Notes under the pieces: generated by a model
Told to the model about the DNA's origin: nothing
Seen by the model: the letters and a program-made list of their open reading frames with translations, nothing else
The model's database searches: none
Shown here: positions 43,019 through 51,709 of the stretch, in pieces
Layout of the letters: each line of letters begins with the position of its first letter
Position numbering within the stretch: the first letter of the stretch is position 1
Assembly: GCF_014192015.1 (NCBI RefSeq)
Contig: NZ_JACHXJ010000002.1
Span: 868,001 to 932,000 of the forward strand
DNA from: Paenibacillus rhizosphaerae
Lineage (GTDB): Bacteria; Bacillota; Bacilli; Paenibacillales; Paenibacillaceae
Direction of reading: 5' to 3'
DNA length: 64,000 nt
Translations under genes and position numbers: made by a program

Positions 43019-44107
43019 TTACGGTTCCAGCCTCCGCTCAATCGCCTCGGACATCGTTTTGTCCGTGAGATGGGCGTACACTTCCGTCGTTTCAGTGGAG
43101 GCGTGGCCGAGCTGTTCCTTCGTCTTGTAAATATCGTTTTGCAAATAATAGTCGGTGGCGAAGGAATGCCGGAGCTTATGTACGGTGAGATACGGCTTGC
43201 CGAAGCGTTTGGCATACTTGATGATCATCGCCTGAATCGCCCGCTTGGTCATGCGTCCGCCCTCCTGTTGGCCGTTCGGAAGCGCCGCAAACAGCGCCTT
43301 TTCCCGCTTGGGCACCTTGTACCTGGATTGACGCAGGGTAAGATACTGGGCCAAATCATCCCTGGCCTGCTCGCGGAAATAGACCGGCGTCTTGAACGTC
43401 TCGTCGTTATTGCCCTTCCGGTACACATAAAGCATTTTGTTGTTCATATCCAGATCGTCGACATTCAGGTTCACGACCTCCGATACCCGAAGCCCCGAAT
43501 TCAAAATCAGGCTGGCAATGCAGGCGTCACGTTCCTTGTTCAGTTCATGCGCATGCAGCGCCTGCTTGTTATTCGCAACATCCTTAGCGTAGCCGTCCAT
43601 AATATAGCCGATAAACTCCAGCAGCTCATCTTCCTCGAGGATCTTTCCCTTCAGTTTGGCGGCCGTGTCTTTCGGTTTGTGGATCCGCTTGATCTCCACC
43701 TTGGCCATTATGTTACGCTTCAGCAGCGGATAAAAGTTGTCATCCTCAGCAATTTGGCTTAAATAATGAAACAGGGAGCGCATCGAAGAGAGCTTGCGGG
43801 AGACGGTAATTTTGGAGTTGGCGCTCTCCCGGCGGGTCGTTAAATACAAGCGGTAGCTGACCACATCCTCCATCCGCAGCACTTCCAGCTCTTCCAGCGT
43901 TACCTTGCCGTTGTCCGGCGCAGCGGACAATCCTTCGGCCCGGAGCCAGTTGAAGAACGTTTCGTAATCCCGGATATATTCAAGCAAAGTGGACGGCGAC
44001 AGATCAGGCAGCTTGTAATCGATAAATTGCTGGACGTACCAAGGCATAGTCAGCACTTTGTCGTCGAGCTTTTTCCGGTCTTGTTCCTTTTGAACGTTCA
44101 TCGTCAT
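43019..44107 (-). CDS. xerS: Tyrosine recombinase, XerS type
   Basis: The 362-residue protein has the N-terminal SAM-like core-binding domain (about 25-150, DLSPSTLLEYIRDYETFFNW) and the C-terminal catalytic domain with Arg in NSGLRVSEVVNL, HKLRHSFATDYY, LGHASTETT and nucleophile Tyr in EVYAHLTD. Length and sequence style fit XerS, the single-protein chromosome-dimer resolvase of streptococci also annotated in Paenibacillus. No dif-like site was recognised nearby. No phage or transposon genes surround it, which argues against a mobile integrase. The start is ATG on the minus strand at 44107 or 6 bp later. Confidence 0.87.
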   Translation of the reverse strand: MTMNVQKEQDRKKLDDKVLTMPWYVQQFIDYKLPDLSPSTLLEYIRDYETFFNWLRAEGLSAAPDNGKVTLEELEVLRMEDVVSYRLYLTTRRESANSKITVSRKLSSMRSLFHYLSQIAEDDNFYPLLKRNIMAKVEIKRIHKPKDTAAKLKGKILEEDELLEFIGYIMDGYAKDVANNKQALHAHELNKERDACIASLILNSGLRVSEVVNLNVDDLDMNNKMLYVYRKGNNDETFKTPVYFREQARDDLAQYLTLRQSRYKVPKREKALFAALPNGQQEGGRMTKRAIQAMIIKYAKRFGKPYLTVHKLRHSFATDYYLQNDIYKTKEQLGHASTETTEVYAHLTDKTMSEAIERRLEP

Positions 44108-44286
44108 CCCTCATCTTTCCTTGTCGTCGTATCCATTTATTTTAACACAATGGGCGAACAGATGTCCGCTTTATTTGCTCGTAAGACAGGAGAATCCAAA
44201 AGGGTATAACCTTGCCCGTCCGTTGACAAAGTTATATAGTGGAAAGGAAGTCAGGATCGTGAACAGGAAAATAGGAAGGTGAAGCT

Positions 44287-44775
44287 ATGGAGTTCAGGCT
44301 GGACCTGGTTCCGCATAAGCGCAGGCAAGTCATCTACAATTTGATGCAGCTGTATATGTATGATTTTTCCCGCTACCAGGATATCGTGGTGGATGACAAC
44401 GGCAAATTTCCCGAATACCCGGGAATCGATGAATACTGGCGGAGGGGAACCGGCAAGCATGCTTTTTTGATTTCGTACGATAAGGTGCCGGCCGGTTTTG
44501 CTTTGGTGGACCGGTTGTATGACCCGATCGAAGGCGACTTTTACATGACGGAGTTTTTTATAATGCAAAAATACCGCCGCACCGGCATGGGGACCTGGGC
44601 TGCCCAGGCGCTGTTCGAGCGGTTCAAGGGCAGATGGAAGGTGACCCAGATCAAGAACAATCTGCCGGCCCAAGCCTTCTGGCGGAAAGTGATCGGCAAC
44701 TACACGAACGAGCGGTATTCGGAAAAGGTTCACCCACAGTACGGAAATATCAGCCAGTATTTCACCAGCTTATAG
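44287..44775 (+). CDS. GNAT-like acetyltransferase
   Basis: The 162-residue protein contains the acetyl-CoA binding segment YRRTGMGTWAAQALFERF (about 97-114) and the following NNLPAQAFWRKVIGNY, characteristic of GNAT enzymes such as the YesJ-like group. The ATG follows GGAAGGTGAAG. It is divergent from xerS and probably monocistronic. Substrate unknown. Confidence 0.82.
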   Translation: MEFRLDLVPHKRRQVIYNLMQLYMYDFSRYQDIVVDDNGKFPEYPGIDEYWRRGTGKHAFLISYDKVPAGFALVDRLYDPIEGDFYMTEFFIMQKYRRTGMGTWAAQALFERFKGRWKVTQIKNNLPAQAFWRKVIGNYTNERYSEKVHPQYGNISQYFTSL

Positions 44776-44861
44776 ATTGAACTGAGGTTTGGCATTGGTA
44801 ACCTTCTGGAGACGGATTCCCGTGTTGGAGTTTCTTAAGTCCATTCCATAAAAATACATAG

Positions 44862-44891
44862 GCTCCCAGTGGCTGGAAAGGGAGCTCTTCT
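44862..44891 (+). terminator. Weak terminator-like hairpin after the GNAT gene
   Basis: GCTCCC and GGGAGC form a 6-bp stem, with a short TC-rich tail. Confidence 0.35.
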
Positions 44892-45037
44892 TGAATCGAA
44901 GCGGGCTCGGGACAATACCATTGTGAAAGTCAGCGGTTTAGCGACGCGCCGGCATGGGTAAACATCTCATATACTGCGTAAAAGTCACTTCGTATCGATG
45001 TAGGCATCCAATTATGAAACCAGGGGAGGATTTCATT

Positions 45038-45928
45038 ATGGAAAGACGGGCGTTCGGCAATACAGGCATGGAAGTGAGTATTTTGGGCTTTGGCGGCGCG
45101 GAGATCGGCAAGGAGACGGATCTTTCCAAAGTCGAGGAGCTGCTGGGGAGCGCGCTTGATGCGGGCCTGAACATGATCGATACGGCGGAGTGCTACGGCG
45201 ACAGCGAGGAGCTGATCGGCAAAACGATAGCGAACCGCCGCAGCGAATATTATTTATTCACCAAATGCGGACATGCCTCGGGTTTGGATTATAAGGATTG
45301 GGACCCTGAGCTGCTGGAGAAAAGCATAGACCGCAGCCTGAAGCGGCTGAAAACGGATTACGTCGACTGCATTCATCTGCACAGCTGCTCGGAAGACGTG
45401 CTGAGACAAGGCGCGGTGATCGAGGTGCTGCAAAAGGCCAAGCAGCAGGGAAAAACGCGCTTTATCGGCTACAGCGGCGATTCGATTAACGCGCTGTATG
45501 CGGTACAAACCGGCGTGTTTGACAGCTTGATGGTATCGCTCAACATCGCCGACCAGGAAGTGATTGACCTGACGCTGCCGGAAGCCCGCAAGCGGGGGAT
45601 GGGGATCATCGCCAAGCGGCCGATCGCCAACGTAGCCTGGACTTACGACGAGCTCCCCGAGAACGCCTACCCGTATAAATACTCGCAGCGGCTGAAGGAG
45701 CTGCAGTATGATTTTCTGCGGGACCGCGAGCAGGCGGTAGCGGATGCCCTTCATTTTACGCTGGATACGCCCGGGGTGGATACCGCGATCGTGGGAACAA
45801 ACAAGCCCGGGCGCTGGTCTCAGAACGCGGAGATGCTTGCAGGCACGAGCCTAAGCCATGACAAGTACCAGGAGATCCGGGCGCGCTGGAAGGAAGTAGC
45901 CCCGAAGGACTGGGTAGGTCTGACGTAA
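45038..45928 (+). CDS. Aldo/keto reductase
   Basis: ATG at 45038 follows AGGGGAGGA; the frame is open further upstream but without a site. The 296-residue TIM-barrel protein shows the AKR catalytic residues: Asp in NMIDTAE, Tyr in ECYGDSEE, Lys in FTKCGH and His in CIHLHS. It lacks the C-terminal Fe-S motif of some related proteins and ends VGTNKPGRWSQNAE, part of the NADP site. Substrate unknown. It converges on the remnant described at 46074. Confidence 0.9.
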   Translation: MERRAFGNTGMEVSILGFGGAEIGKETDLSKVEELLGSALDAGLNMIDTAECYGDSEELIGKTIANRRSEYYLFTKCGHASGLDYKDWDPELLEKSIDRSLKRLKTDYVDCIHLHSCSEDVLRQGAVIEVLQKAKQQGKTRFIGYSGDSINALYAVQTGVFDSLMVSLNIADQEVIDLTLPEARKRGMGIIAKRPIANVAWTYDELPENAYPYKYSQRLKELQYDFLRDREQAVADALHFTLDTPGVDTAIVGTNKPGRWSQNAEMLAGTSLSHDKYQEIRARWKEVAPKDWVGLT

Positions 45929-45990
45929 GGCGGATAAGGTTGAAGCGGCGGGTGACGAAGCCCTGTTCAACTGAATCATTTGTTAAATCG

Positions 45991-46039
45991 AAAAGGCTCC
46001 CTCTTGGAATTCTTCAAGTTCCGGGAAGGGAGCCTTTTT
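45991..46039. terminator. Terminator after the aldo/keto reductase
   Basis: AAAAGGCTCCCT pairs with GGGAGCCTTTTT through a longer stem with inner GGAA/TTCC; A and T tails point to bidirectional use, once shared with the AraC gene now reduced to a remnant. Confidence 0.88.
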
Positions 46040-46073
46040 GCATGCTTGAAGTCCGGGTGAACCACCCTTTATT

Positions 46074-46131
46074 CGGCCTTACCCAGCTTCGTTTCGCTAA
46101 ATTGAAGCCGGTATTGGCCGGGTGTCATTCC
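46074..46131 (-). pseudogene. 3' remnant of an AraC-family regulator
   Basis: Read on the minus strand, about nineteen codons (GMTPGQYRLQF, ending SETKLGKAE and a stop at 46074) match the extreme C-terminus of AraC/XylS proteins (TGxTPGQYR). Upstream of this there is an in-frame stop and the sequence changes into the solute-binding remnant on the other strand. The rest of the gene is gone. Confidence 0.6.
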
Positions 46132-47190
46132 CCGCTATTATCCGAGCTATGGAGGAGGAGCATTCCCGATTCTGCGCAAGGACTGGATGGACAAGCTGGG
46201 GCTGCAAACCCCGCGCACCATGGACCAATTTTTTGATGTGCTGAAGGTGTTCAAGGAGAAGGACCCGAACGGAAACGGCCAGGCCGACGAGATTCCTTAT
46301 GCCGCCAACAGCGATACGATGGGCTTTGTGTACGGGGTGTTCAACGGCGTGCAGGGAGCGTGGAAGCTGAAGGACGACAAGCTGGTACCGACGATTATGG
46401 AAGACGCGTCGCGGGATGCGCTCCTCTGGATCAAAAAGGCATACGACGCCGGACTGTTCCCGAAAGACTTCGCGATCCTGAAGTACTCCCAGACGGTTGA
46501 CCTGATCCGGGGCGGCACATCGGGCGGCACATCACAGTCGATGAACCATGCCTGGGTGACGGGTTCCAAAATCAGGGAAGTGGTGCCGACGGCGGATTAC
46601 ATGCCGATCACCTATCTGCAAAACGCGGGCGGAGAGAAATATACGCCATCCGGATCGCCGTATTACGGCGTGTACCTGATTCCGAAAAAAGTGCCGGAAG
46701 CCAAGGTGAAGAAAATCCTTGAATTTTTCGATTACGCTTACGGCAAGGAGGGTAATGAGCTGGCAACTTACGGCATTGAAGGGGTCGATTACACGGTCGA
46801 GAACGGCCGCAAAATCCCGACGCCGCAGGCAGCCAAGGACCAGGTGGGCGACGGCAACTGAACAACCTGATCCACCTCATCAGCGACGATATGTCGATCG
46901 GGGGCGTCGGCATGCCGGATGACGTGTACAACCGCAATGTGGAAATCGTCAACGAGCGCAAACAGATCAAAACGCCGAATCCTAGCAATGAATTGTACTC
47001 CGAAGCTTACAACAAATACTATCCGGAAATTTCGAAAAAAGTGAGCGATATGCGGACGAAAGTGATCATCGGCAAGGACACGATCGAGAACTACGACAAG
47101 CTCATCGAGCAGCTCCGCAACGATCCGACGCTGAAACAGGTTGCGGATGAGATGACAGAGGCTTATCATAAAAAAATGGAAAGCCAATAA
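46125..47190 (+). pseudogene. Truncated and frameshifted ABC solute-binding protein gene (LipO/LplA type)
   Basis: From about 46125 the plus strand reads IPRYYPSYGGGAFPILRK, then DWMDKLGLQTPRTMDQFFDV and KEKDPNGNGQADEIPY, the middle of a LipO-type oligosaccharide-binding lipoprotein. The signal peptide and N-terminal third are missing, and no start codon with a ribosome site exists. The frame ends at 46861, but the expected sequence continues in the next frame (NNLIHLISDDMSIGG from 46861 to the stop at 47190), so one base has been lost near 46858. The partner permeases are also absent. The gene is clearly inactive. Confidence 0.85.
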
Positions 47191-47223
47191 CCTCCAAATC
47201 CCATTCATGAGAGAGGCGAAACG

Positions 47224-49002
47224 ATGAGTGTACTAAGCGTTCAAGGCAAGCAGTTTGTGTGGGACGGCGAGCCCATCCGCCTGGTTTCCGGGGCGATCCA
47301 TTATTTCCGGGTCGTTCCCGAGTACTGGCGTGACCGGTTAACGAAGCTGAAGGCTTGCGGCTTTAACACGGTGGAGACATATGTGGCGTGGAATATCCAT
47401 GAGCCCAGAAAAGGGGAATTCGTGTTTGATCACGGGGCGGATCTCGTCCGCTTCATCGAAACGGCCGGTGAACTCGGCCTGCATGTCATTGTCAGGCCCA
47501 GCCCGTATATTTGCGCCGAATGGGAGTTCGGCGGTCTGCCCGCCTGGCTGCTGAAGGAACCGGGCATCCGGCTGCGCTGCAACGACCACCGGTATTTGGG
47601 CCACGTCGATGCTTATTATGACGTGCTTATTCCGAAGCTGGTTCCGCTGCTCAGCACGAACGGCGGACCGATCATCGCGATGCAGATCGAGAACGAATAC
47701 GGCAGCTACGGCAATGACAAAGCGTACCTGAACCATTTGAAGAAAGGGCTTACATCCCGCGGTGTAGACGTGCTGCTGTTCACCTCGGACGGGCCGGGAG
47801 ACTTTATGCTGCAGGGCGGCATGGTGGAGGGCGTGCTGGAGACGGTCAACTTCGGGTCGAGAGCCGTCGAAGCCTTTCAGGAACTGGAAGCCTATCAGCC
47901 GGACAAGCCGTATATGTGCATGGAGTTCTGGAACGGCTGGTTTGACCACTGGGGCAAGCCGCATCATACCCGCGATGCGGCGGATGCCGCGCGCGTGTTC
48001 GAGGACATGCTGGCGGCCGGCGCTTCGGTCAATTTCTATATGTTCCACGGGGGGACAAACTTCGGCTTCTATAATGGAGCGAACTGCGGTGAAGAAGGGT
48101 ACGCGCCGACCGTCACGAGCTATGATTACGATTCCCCGCTGAATGAATGGGGAGAGCCGACGGAGAAATTTTATGCGGTCCGGGACGTCCTGGCCAAATA
48201 CGCGGATCTGCCGGAACTGCAGCTTCCCGATCCGATCGAGCGGAAGAGCTACGGTGAGATCAGATTGACCGACCGGGTCGGCTTATTCGACTCGCTCTCC
48301 GACCTGTCGAACGCGGTGGAGCGGGCCGTGCCGGTAACGATGGAGCAGCTGGATCAGGACTACGGCTTTATCCTGTATACAACCTTCGTCTCCGGGCCGC
48401 GCGGCGAAGCCGACCTGATTCTGCAGGAAGTGCGGGACCGGGCACTTATTTTTGTCGATGGGGAGTACCGGGGCGTCGTGCAGCGATGGGACGAGCAGCG
48501 CAGCCTGAAGCTGACCATTCCGTCCGACGGCGCGAAGCTGCAAATTTTGGTGGAGAACCTCGGAAGGGTCAATTACGGGCCGTACATGCACGATCCGAAA
48601 GGGATTACCGAAGGAGTCCGGTTAGGCAACCAGTTTTTGTTCGGATGGACGATTCATACTCTTCCGCTGAACAACCTGGACCAGCTGGCCTTCGTTCCGC
48701 ACCTGAAGGAAGAAGATACTGCCGGCTTGGACGCTGCGAGCCGGAATACCCCAACTTTTTACAGAGGGACCTTTGAGGTCAGCGGAACCGCCGACACGTT
48801 TCTGGACGTCACAGGCTGGACGAAAGGCGTCGCCTATATTAACGGATTTAACCTAGGGCGTTACTGGGAGGTTGGGCCGCAGTCCACGCTGTATATTCCG
48901 GCACCGCTGCTGCGCGATGGCCTGAATGAAATCATTCTGTTTGAGCTGCACGGTACGCGGCAGCCATCCGTCGCACTGGTGGATCAGGCACGGCTGGGTT
49001 AA
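47224..49002 (+). CDS. Beta-galactosidase, glycoside hydrolase family 35
   Basis: The 592-residue enzyme lacks a signal peptide and should be cytoplasmic. The N-terminal TIM barrel shows SGAIHYFRVVPEYWRDRL, FNTVETYVAWNIHEP, the acid/base region MQIENEYGSYG (about residue 155) and the nucleophile region MEFWNGWFDHWG (about 235). C-terminal jelly-roll domains follow, ending with WTKGVAYINGFNLGRYW. It would release terminal beta-galactose from imported oligosaccharides. It sits 33 bp after the solute-binding pseudogene and faces the GntR-type regulator; GAGAGGCG precedes the ATG. A terminator follows. Confidence 0.93.
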   Translation: MSVLSVQGKQFVWDGEPIRLVSGAIHYFRVVPEYWRDRLTKLKACGFNTVETYVAWNIHEPRKGEFVFDHGADLVRFIETAGELGLHVIVRPSPYICAEWEFGGLPAWLLKEPGIRLRCNDHRYLGHVDAYYDVLIPKLVPLLSTNGGPIIAMQIENEYGSYGNDKAYLNHLKKGLTSRGVDVLLFTSDGPGDFMLQGGMVEGVLETVNFGSRAVEAFQELEAYQPDKPYMCMEFWNGWFDHWGKPHHTRDAADAARVFEDMLAAGASVNFYMFHGGTNFGFYNGANCGEEGYAPTVTSYDYDSPLNEWGEPTEKFYAVRDVLAKYADLPELQLPDPIERKSYGEIRLTDRVGLFDSLSDLSNAVERAVPVTMEQLDQDYGFILYTTFVSGPRGEADLILQEVRDRALIFVDGEYRGVVQRWDEQRSLKLTIPSDGAKLQILVENLGRVNYGPYMHDPKGITEGVRLGNQFLFGWTIHTLPLNNLDQLAFVPHLKEEDTAGLDAASRNTPTFYRGTFEVSGTADTFLDVTGWTKGVAYINGFNLGRYWEVGPQSTLYIPAPLLRDGLNEIILFELHGTRQPSVALVDQARLG

Positions 49003-49084
49003 AGCGAACAACGTTAATTGCTGCGAGCAAGAGCGGCATACACGAACTTTTAGTATAAATCAGGATCATCATCTCTTGAACGGG

Positions 49085-49119
49085 AAAAGGGAACGGCCAT
49101 TGGCGGCCGTTCCCTTTTT
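49085..49119. terminator. Terminator between GH35 gene and the GntR-type gene (convergent)
   Basis: AAAAGGGAACGGCC pairs with GGCCGTTCCCTTTT around a 6-nt loop, with more T residues after it. Confidence 0.92.
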
Positions 49120-49142
49120 GATTTGTGATTTACTCATTTCAT

Positions 49143-49170
49143 CATATGAAAAATTCATAACAGAAACGCA
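49143..49170. repeat. Dispersed intergenic motif, copy A
   Basis: The segment begins ATATGAAAAATTCATAACAG and matches copy C at 63319 with one mismatch over about 24 bp and copy B at 62689 more loosely. All three copies lie in intergenic DNA. Confidence 0.55.
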
Positions 49171-49175
49171 GAGCA

Positions 49176-50258
49176 TCAGGGCTCTACGTAGGGCCGGATC
49201 GACTCGCGGATAACGAGATCGGTAGACAGCAATATTTTTTTGAATCCGCCGGATCCATCTTTACCGCTCTCAAACAGCAGTTTTGCCCCTTCGTATCCCA
49301 GCATCTCAAAGGGTTGACTGACAGTGCTCAAAGATACTTTGGCATATTTCGAGCTCTCCACGTCATCGAATCCCATAATTGAAATTTGCTCCGGAATGCT
49401 GACCCCTTGCTGCGTAAGCTGCCCGATCACTTCGAGCGCCCGTCTGTCGTTCACGCAAAACAGGGCGGTGAGCTCACCTCTTTGAATTTGTTGCTGCAGC
49501 TTCGCATAATCCAAATCCCGCTGAAGAAACAACACATCATCATCCGGACCGAGGGAGGCGTCTGCCATGGCATGGCGGTATCCGTTGTACCGTTCGACCT
49601 CTGTGCTTAGATGAAAATCATATGCGGCGAAACCGATCTTCCGGTGACCCTGGGCAATTAAATACCTAACAGCTTCATAGGCGCCGTCATGGTTATTGCA
49701 TGTGATGCAGTTGACCGGATAACCGGCGGGAAAGCGGTCGAGCATGACGAACGGGATCGACTTCTTCCGGATTTCGTTCAGGTATTCCCTGGCTGCGTCG
49801 GGATTGGCAGAATAGATCAACAGCCCGCGGTTCTCGGACTGAATCAGCTTCAGGATCAGCTCCCGCTCCTGCTCGACATCATTTTCCACAAATTCAATGA
49901 TGAGTTTGCATCCCTGCTGGTTCAGAAAGGATTGCACGCCTTTGATGATCTTCATATACGAACTGTCGTACATGTCATTGCCGGAAATGATAAAGGTCAC
50001 GTAATTGGACGTTGGGTTGACAGGCTCCGCCGGATTGGCGACAAAGCTGCCTTTTCCCCTGATCCGATAGATGACGCCTTCATTGACGAGCTCCGCCAAT
50101 GCTTTCCTTACCGTAATGGAGCTGACGTCCAGCAGCTTGGAGAACTCCGATTCGCTCGGAATCCGGTCATCCTTGCCAAGCTCGTTATTCTCGATTTGTG
50201 ACAGCACATAATCTTTCACCAGCTGGTACTTAGGCAATGTTGTATCGTTCTTGCTCAT
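49176..50258 (-). CDS. GntR-family regulator with LacI-type sugar-binding domain
   Basis: ATG at 50258 follows AGAGGTGACC on the minus strand (360 residues). The N-terminal winged helix (about 8-75: LPKYQLVKDYVLSQIENNEL, IPSESEFSKLLDVSSITVRKAL, IYRIRGKGSFV) is GntR-type. The rest is a LacI/periplasmic-binding-like effector domain (TFIISGNDMYDSSYMKIIKG, SIMGFDDVESSKYAKVSLSTV), the AraR architecture. It is divergent from the ABC/glycosidase operon and is probably its repressor, with TAGTATAC-type operators in the shared region. Inducer is expected to be a sugar from the degraded glycan. Confidence 0.93.
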   Translation of the reverse strand: MSKNDTTLPKYQLVKDYVLSQIENNELGKDDRIPSESEFSKLLDVSSITVRKALAELVNEGVIYRIRGKGSFVANPAEPVNPTSNYVTFIISGNDMYDSSYMKIIKGVQSFLNQQGCKLIIEFVENDVEQERELILKLIQSENRGLLIYSANPDAAREYLNEIRKKSIPFVMLDRFPAGYPVNCITCNNHDGAYEAVRYLIAQGHRKIGFAAYDFHLSTEVERYNGYRHAMADASLGPDDDVLFLQRDLDYAKLQQQIQRGELTALFCVNDRRALEVIGQLTQQGVSIPEQISIMGFDDVESSKYAKVSLSTVSQPFEMLGYEGAKLLFESGKDGSGGFKKILLSTDLVIRESIRPYVEP

Positions 50259-50312
50259 GCAGGTCACCTCTTATGTGGACATATACTTACTTATAGCGCT
50301 TGGTTTAATAGA

Positions 50313-50322
50313 TAGTATACCA
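50313..50322. promoter_or_regulatory. Operator candidate TAGTATACCA near the GntR gene
   Basis: Shares TAGTATAC with the perfect palindrome at 50447; located 55 bp upstream of the regulator start, where autoregulation is likely. Confidence 0.5.
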
Positions 50323-50446
50323 AGTAATGCGAACTAACTCAACTTCCTTGTATAAATCTCAGCTAAACGAATGGAGATATCACGCAATATAACTTGAATT
50401 TAGTTGGATTCTCGTATGGTGACTGGAGTGTTGTTGAATAACAAAA

Positions 50447-50456
50447 TAGTATACTA
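50447..50456. promoter_or_regulatory. Operator candidate TAGTATACTA
   Basis: A perfect 10-bp palindrome centrally placed in the divergent region; matches the style of GntR-family operators with a TATA centre. Confidence 0.5.
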
Positions 50457-50488
50457 ACTACATATTAATAAAATCGTAAATCTATATA

Positions 50489-50517
50489 TTGACGCCTAAA
50501 TTAGTATGTGTTATCCT
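50489..50517 (+). promoter_or_regulatory. Promoter of the glycan ABC operon with operator-like TAGTATGTG in the spacer
   Basis: TTGACG (50489-50494) and TATCCT (50512-50517) are 17 bp apart, with an extended -10 TG at 50509-50510. TAGTATGTG at 50502-50510 lies between the hexamers. The transcript would have a leader of about 260 nt before the first permease gene. Confidence 0.55.
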
Positions 50518-50633
50518 TCGCTTAGCATAATAACTCTGAGGAAAACGCATATGTTTTTGCCTGCTTGATGTGGATGCTAAAGTGGCTGTATTACGGTCTT
50601 CATTGTTGTAAAGATCCAAGTTTACACGCCTGT

Positions 50634-50649
50634 TTGAAAGCGTTTCGAT
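50634..50649 (+). promoter_or_regulatory. Candidate cre site (CcpA)
   Basis: TTGAAAGCGTTTCGAT fits the cre consensus at all but two positions. It lies downstream of the proposed promoter, where CcpA would act as a roadblock. Confidence 0.55.
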
Positions 50650-50782
50650 CCTGCAAGAGGTATTTAACAGCTGGTATTGAATGCGCTTCCACTCACAGGG
50701 GTCAGTCCAGCGGGGGCTTTTAGGTGAAGAACGGCCGGAGTTCAATCGATGACTTGAAGTAACTAAAAAAGGGGTGTTTGTG

Positions 50783-51697
50783 TTGGCGGCAACCAATAAA
50801 AAGCGATGGTCCAAACTGTGGAAACACCGGTATCTGTACCTGATGGTGTTGCCCGGCTTGATTACGGTGCTGGTCTTCAGCTACTTTCCGATGTACGGAA
50901 TTACCATCGCCTTCAAGGATTACAACGCATCAAAGGGGATCATGGGAAGTCCTTGGGTCGGCTTTAAATATTTCACCACGTTTTTTCATGACCCGATGGC
51001 CTTCCGCGTATTAAAAAACACGCTGCTTCTTGGTCTGTATACGCTGCTGTGGTCATTTCCTGCTCCGATTATCCTCGCCTTGTTATTTAACGAGCTGAGA
51101 AACAAGCATTTTAAAAAAATCGTTCAAACGGTTTCTTACTTTCCGCATTTTATTTCGGTGGTTATCGTTGCTGGGATGCTGAAGGACTTCACGGCCAGAG
51201 ACGGCCTCTTCAATCAAATCATTACATACTTCGGCGGCACCCCGATCATGTTTCTCCTCGAGCCGGGTTATTTCAGAACGATCTTCATCTCTTCCGGCAT
51301 ATGGCAGGGGGTTGGATTTGGAACGATCATCTATCTTGCCGCTTTGAGCGGGATCGATCCGACCTATTACGATGTGGCAGAAGTGGACGGAGCGAGCCGG
51401 TGGAAAAAAATCGTGCACATTACCTGGCCGTCGATCAAACCGACGACGATCATCCTGCTGATTTTCGCCTTGGGAGGAATTCTGGGATCCGATTTTCAGA
51501 AAATTATCCTGCTGTATTCGCCCGAAACTTACAGCGTGGCTGACGTCATTGGATCGTATGTATACCGTCAGGGGATCCTCGGCGCGAGATACGAATACAC
51601 CACGGCCATCGGATTATTTATGTCGGTCATATCCTTTGTCATTTTGTATATTTCCAATTGGGTCAGCCGCAAAGTCTCGGAGACGAGTTTGTTTTAG
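50783..51697 (+). CDS. Oligosaccharide ABC transporter permease (LplB type)
   Basis: The open frame begins at GTG 50774, but AAAAGGGG suggests TTG at 50783 (or GTG 50780) as start; 304 residues. It has six hydrophobic segments, the LplB signature FSYFPMYGITIAFKDYNASKG near residue 35-55 and the EAA loop YYDVAEVDGASRWKKIVHITWP near 195. LplB/YtcP-type permeases import complex oligosaccharides in Paenibacillus. With the next permease and lipoprotein it forms an importer lacking its own ATPase. Confidence 0.93.
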   Translation: MAATNKKRWSKLWKHRYLYLMVLPGLITVLVFSYFPMYGITIAFKDYNASKGIMGSPWVGFKYFTTFFHDPMAFRVLKNTLLLGLYTLLWSFPAPIILALLFNELRNKHFKKIVQTVSYFPHFISVVIVAGMLKDFTARDGLFNQIITYFGGTPIMFLLEPGYFRTIFISSGIWQGVGFGTIIYLAALSGIDPTYYDVAEVDGASRWKKIVHITWPSIKPTTIILLIFALGGILGSDFQKIILLYSPETYSVADVIGSYVYRQGILGARYEYTTAIGLFMSVISFVILYISNWVSRKVSETSLF

Positions 51698-51709
51698 GGG
51701 GGGAGAATC

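Noticed and set aside
43019..44107. Possible integrase of a mobile element
   Set aside because: No repeats, tRNA target, phage or transposon genes nearby; sequence and length fit the housekeeping XerS type.
45940..46236. 98-residue open frame across the terminator after the aldo/keto reductase
   Set aside because: It runs through a strong terminator and the AraC remnant in the wrong frame; the real content is the remnant and the pseudogene.
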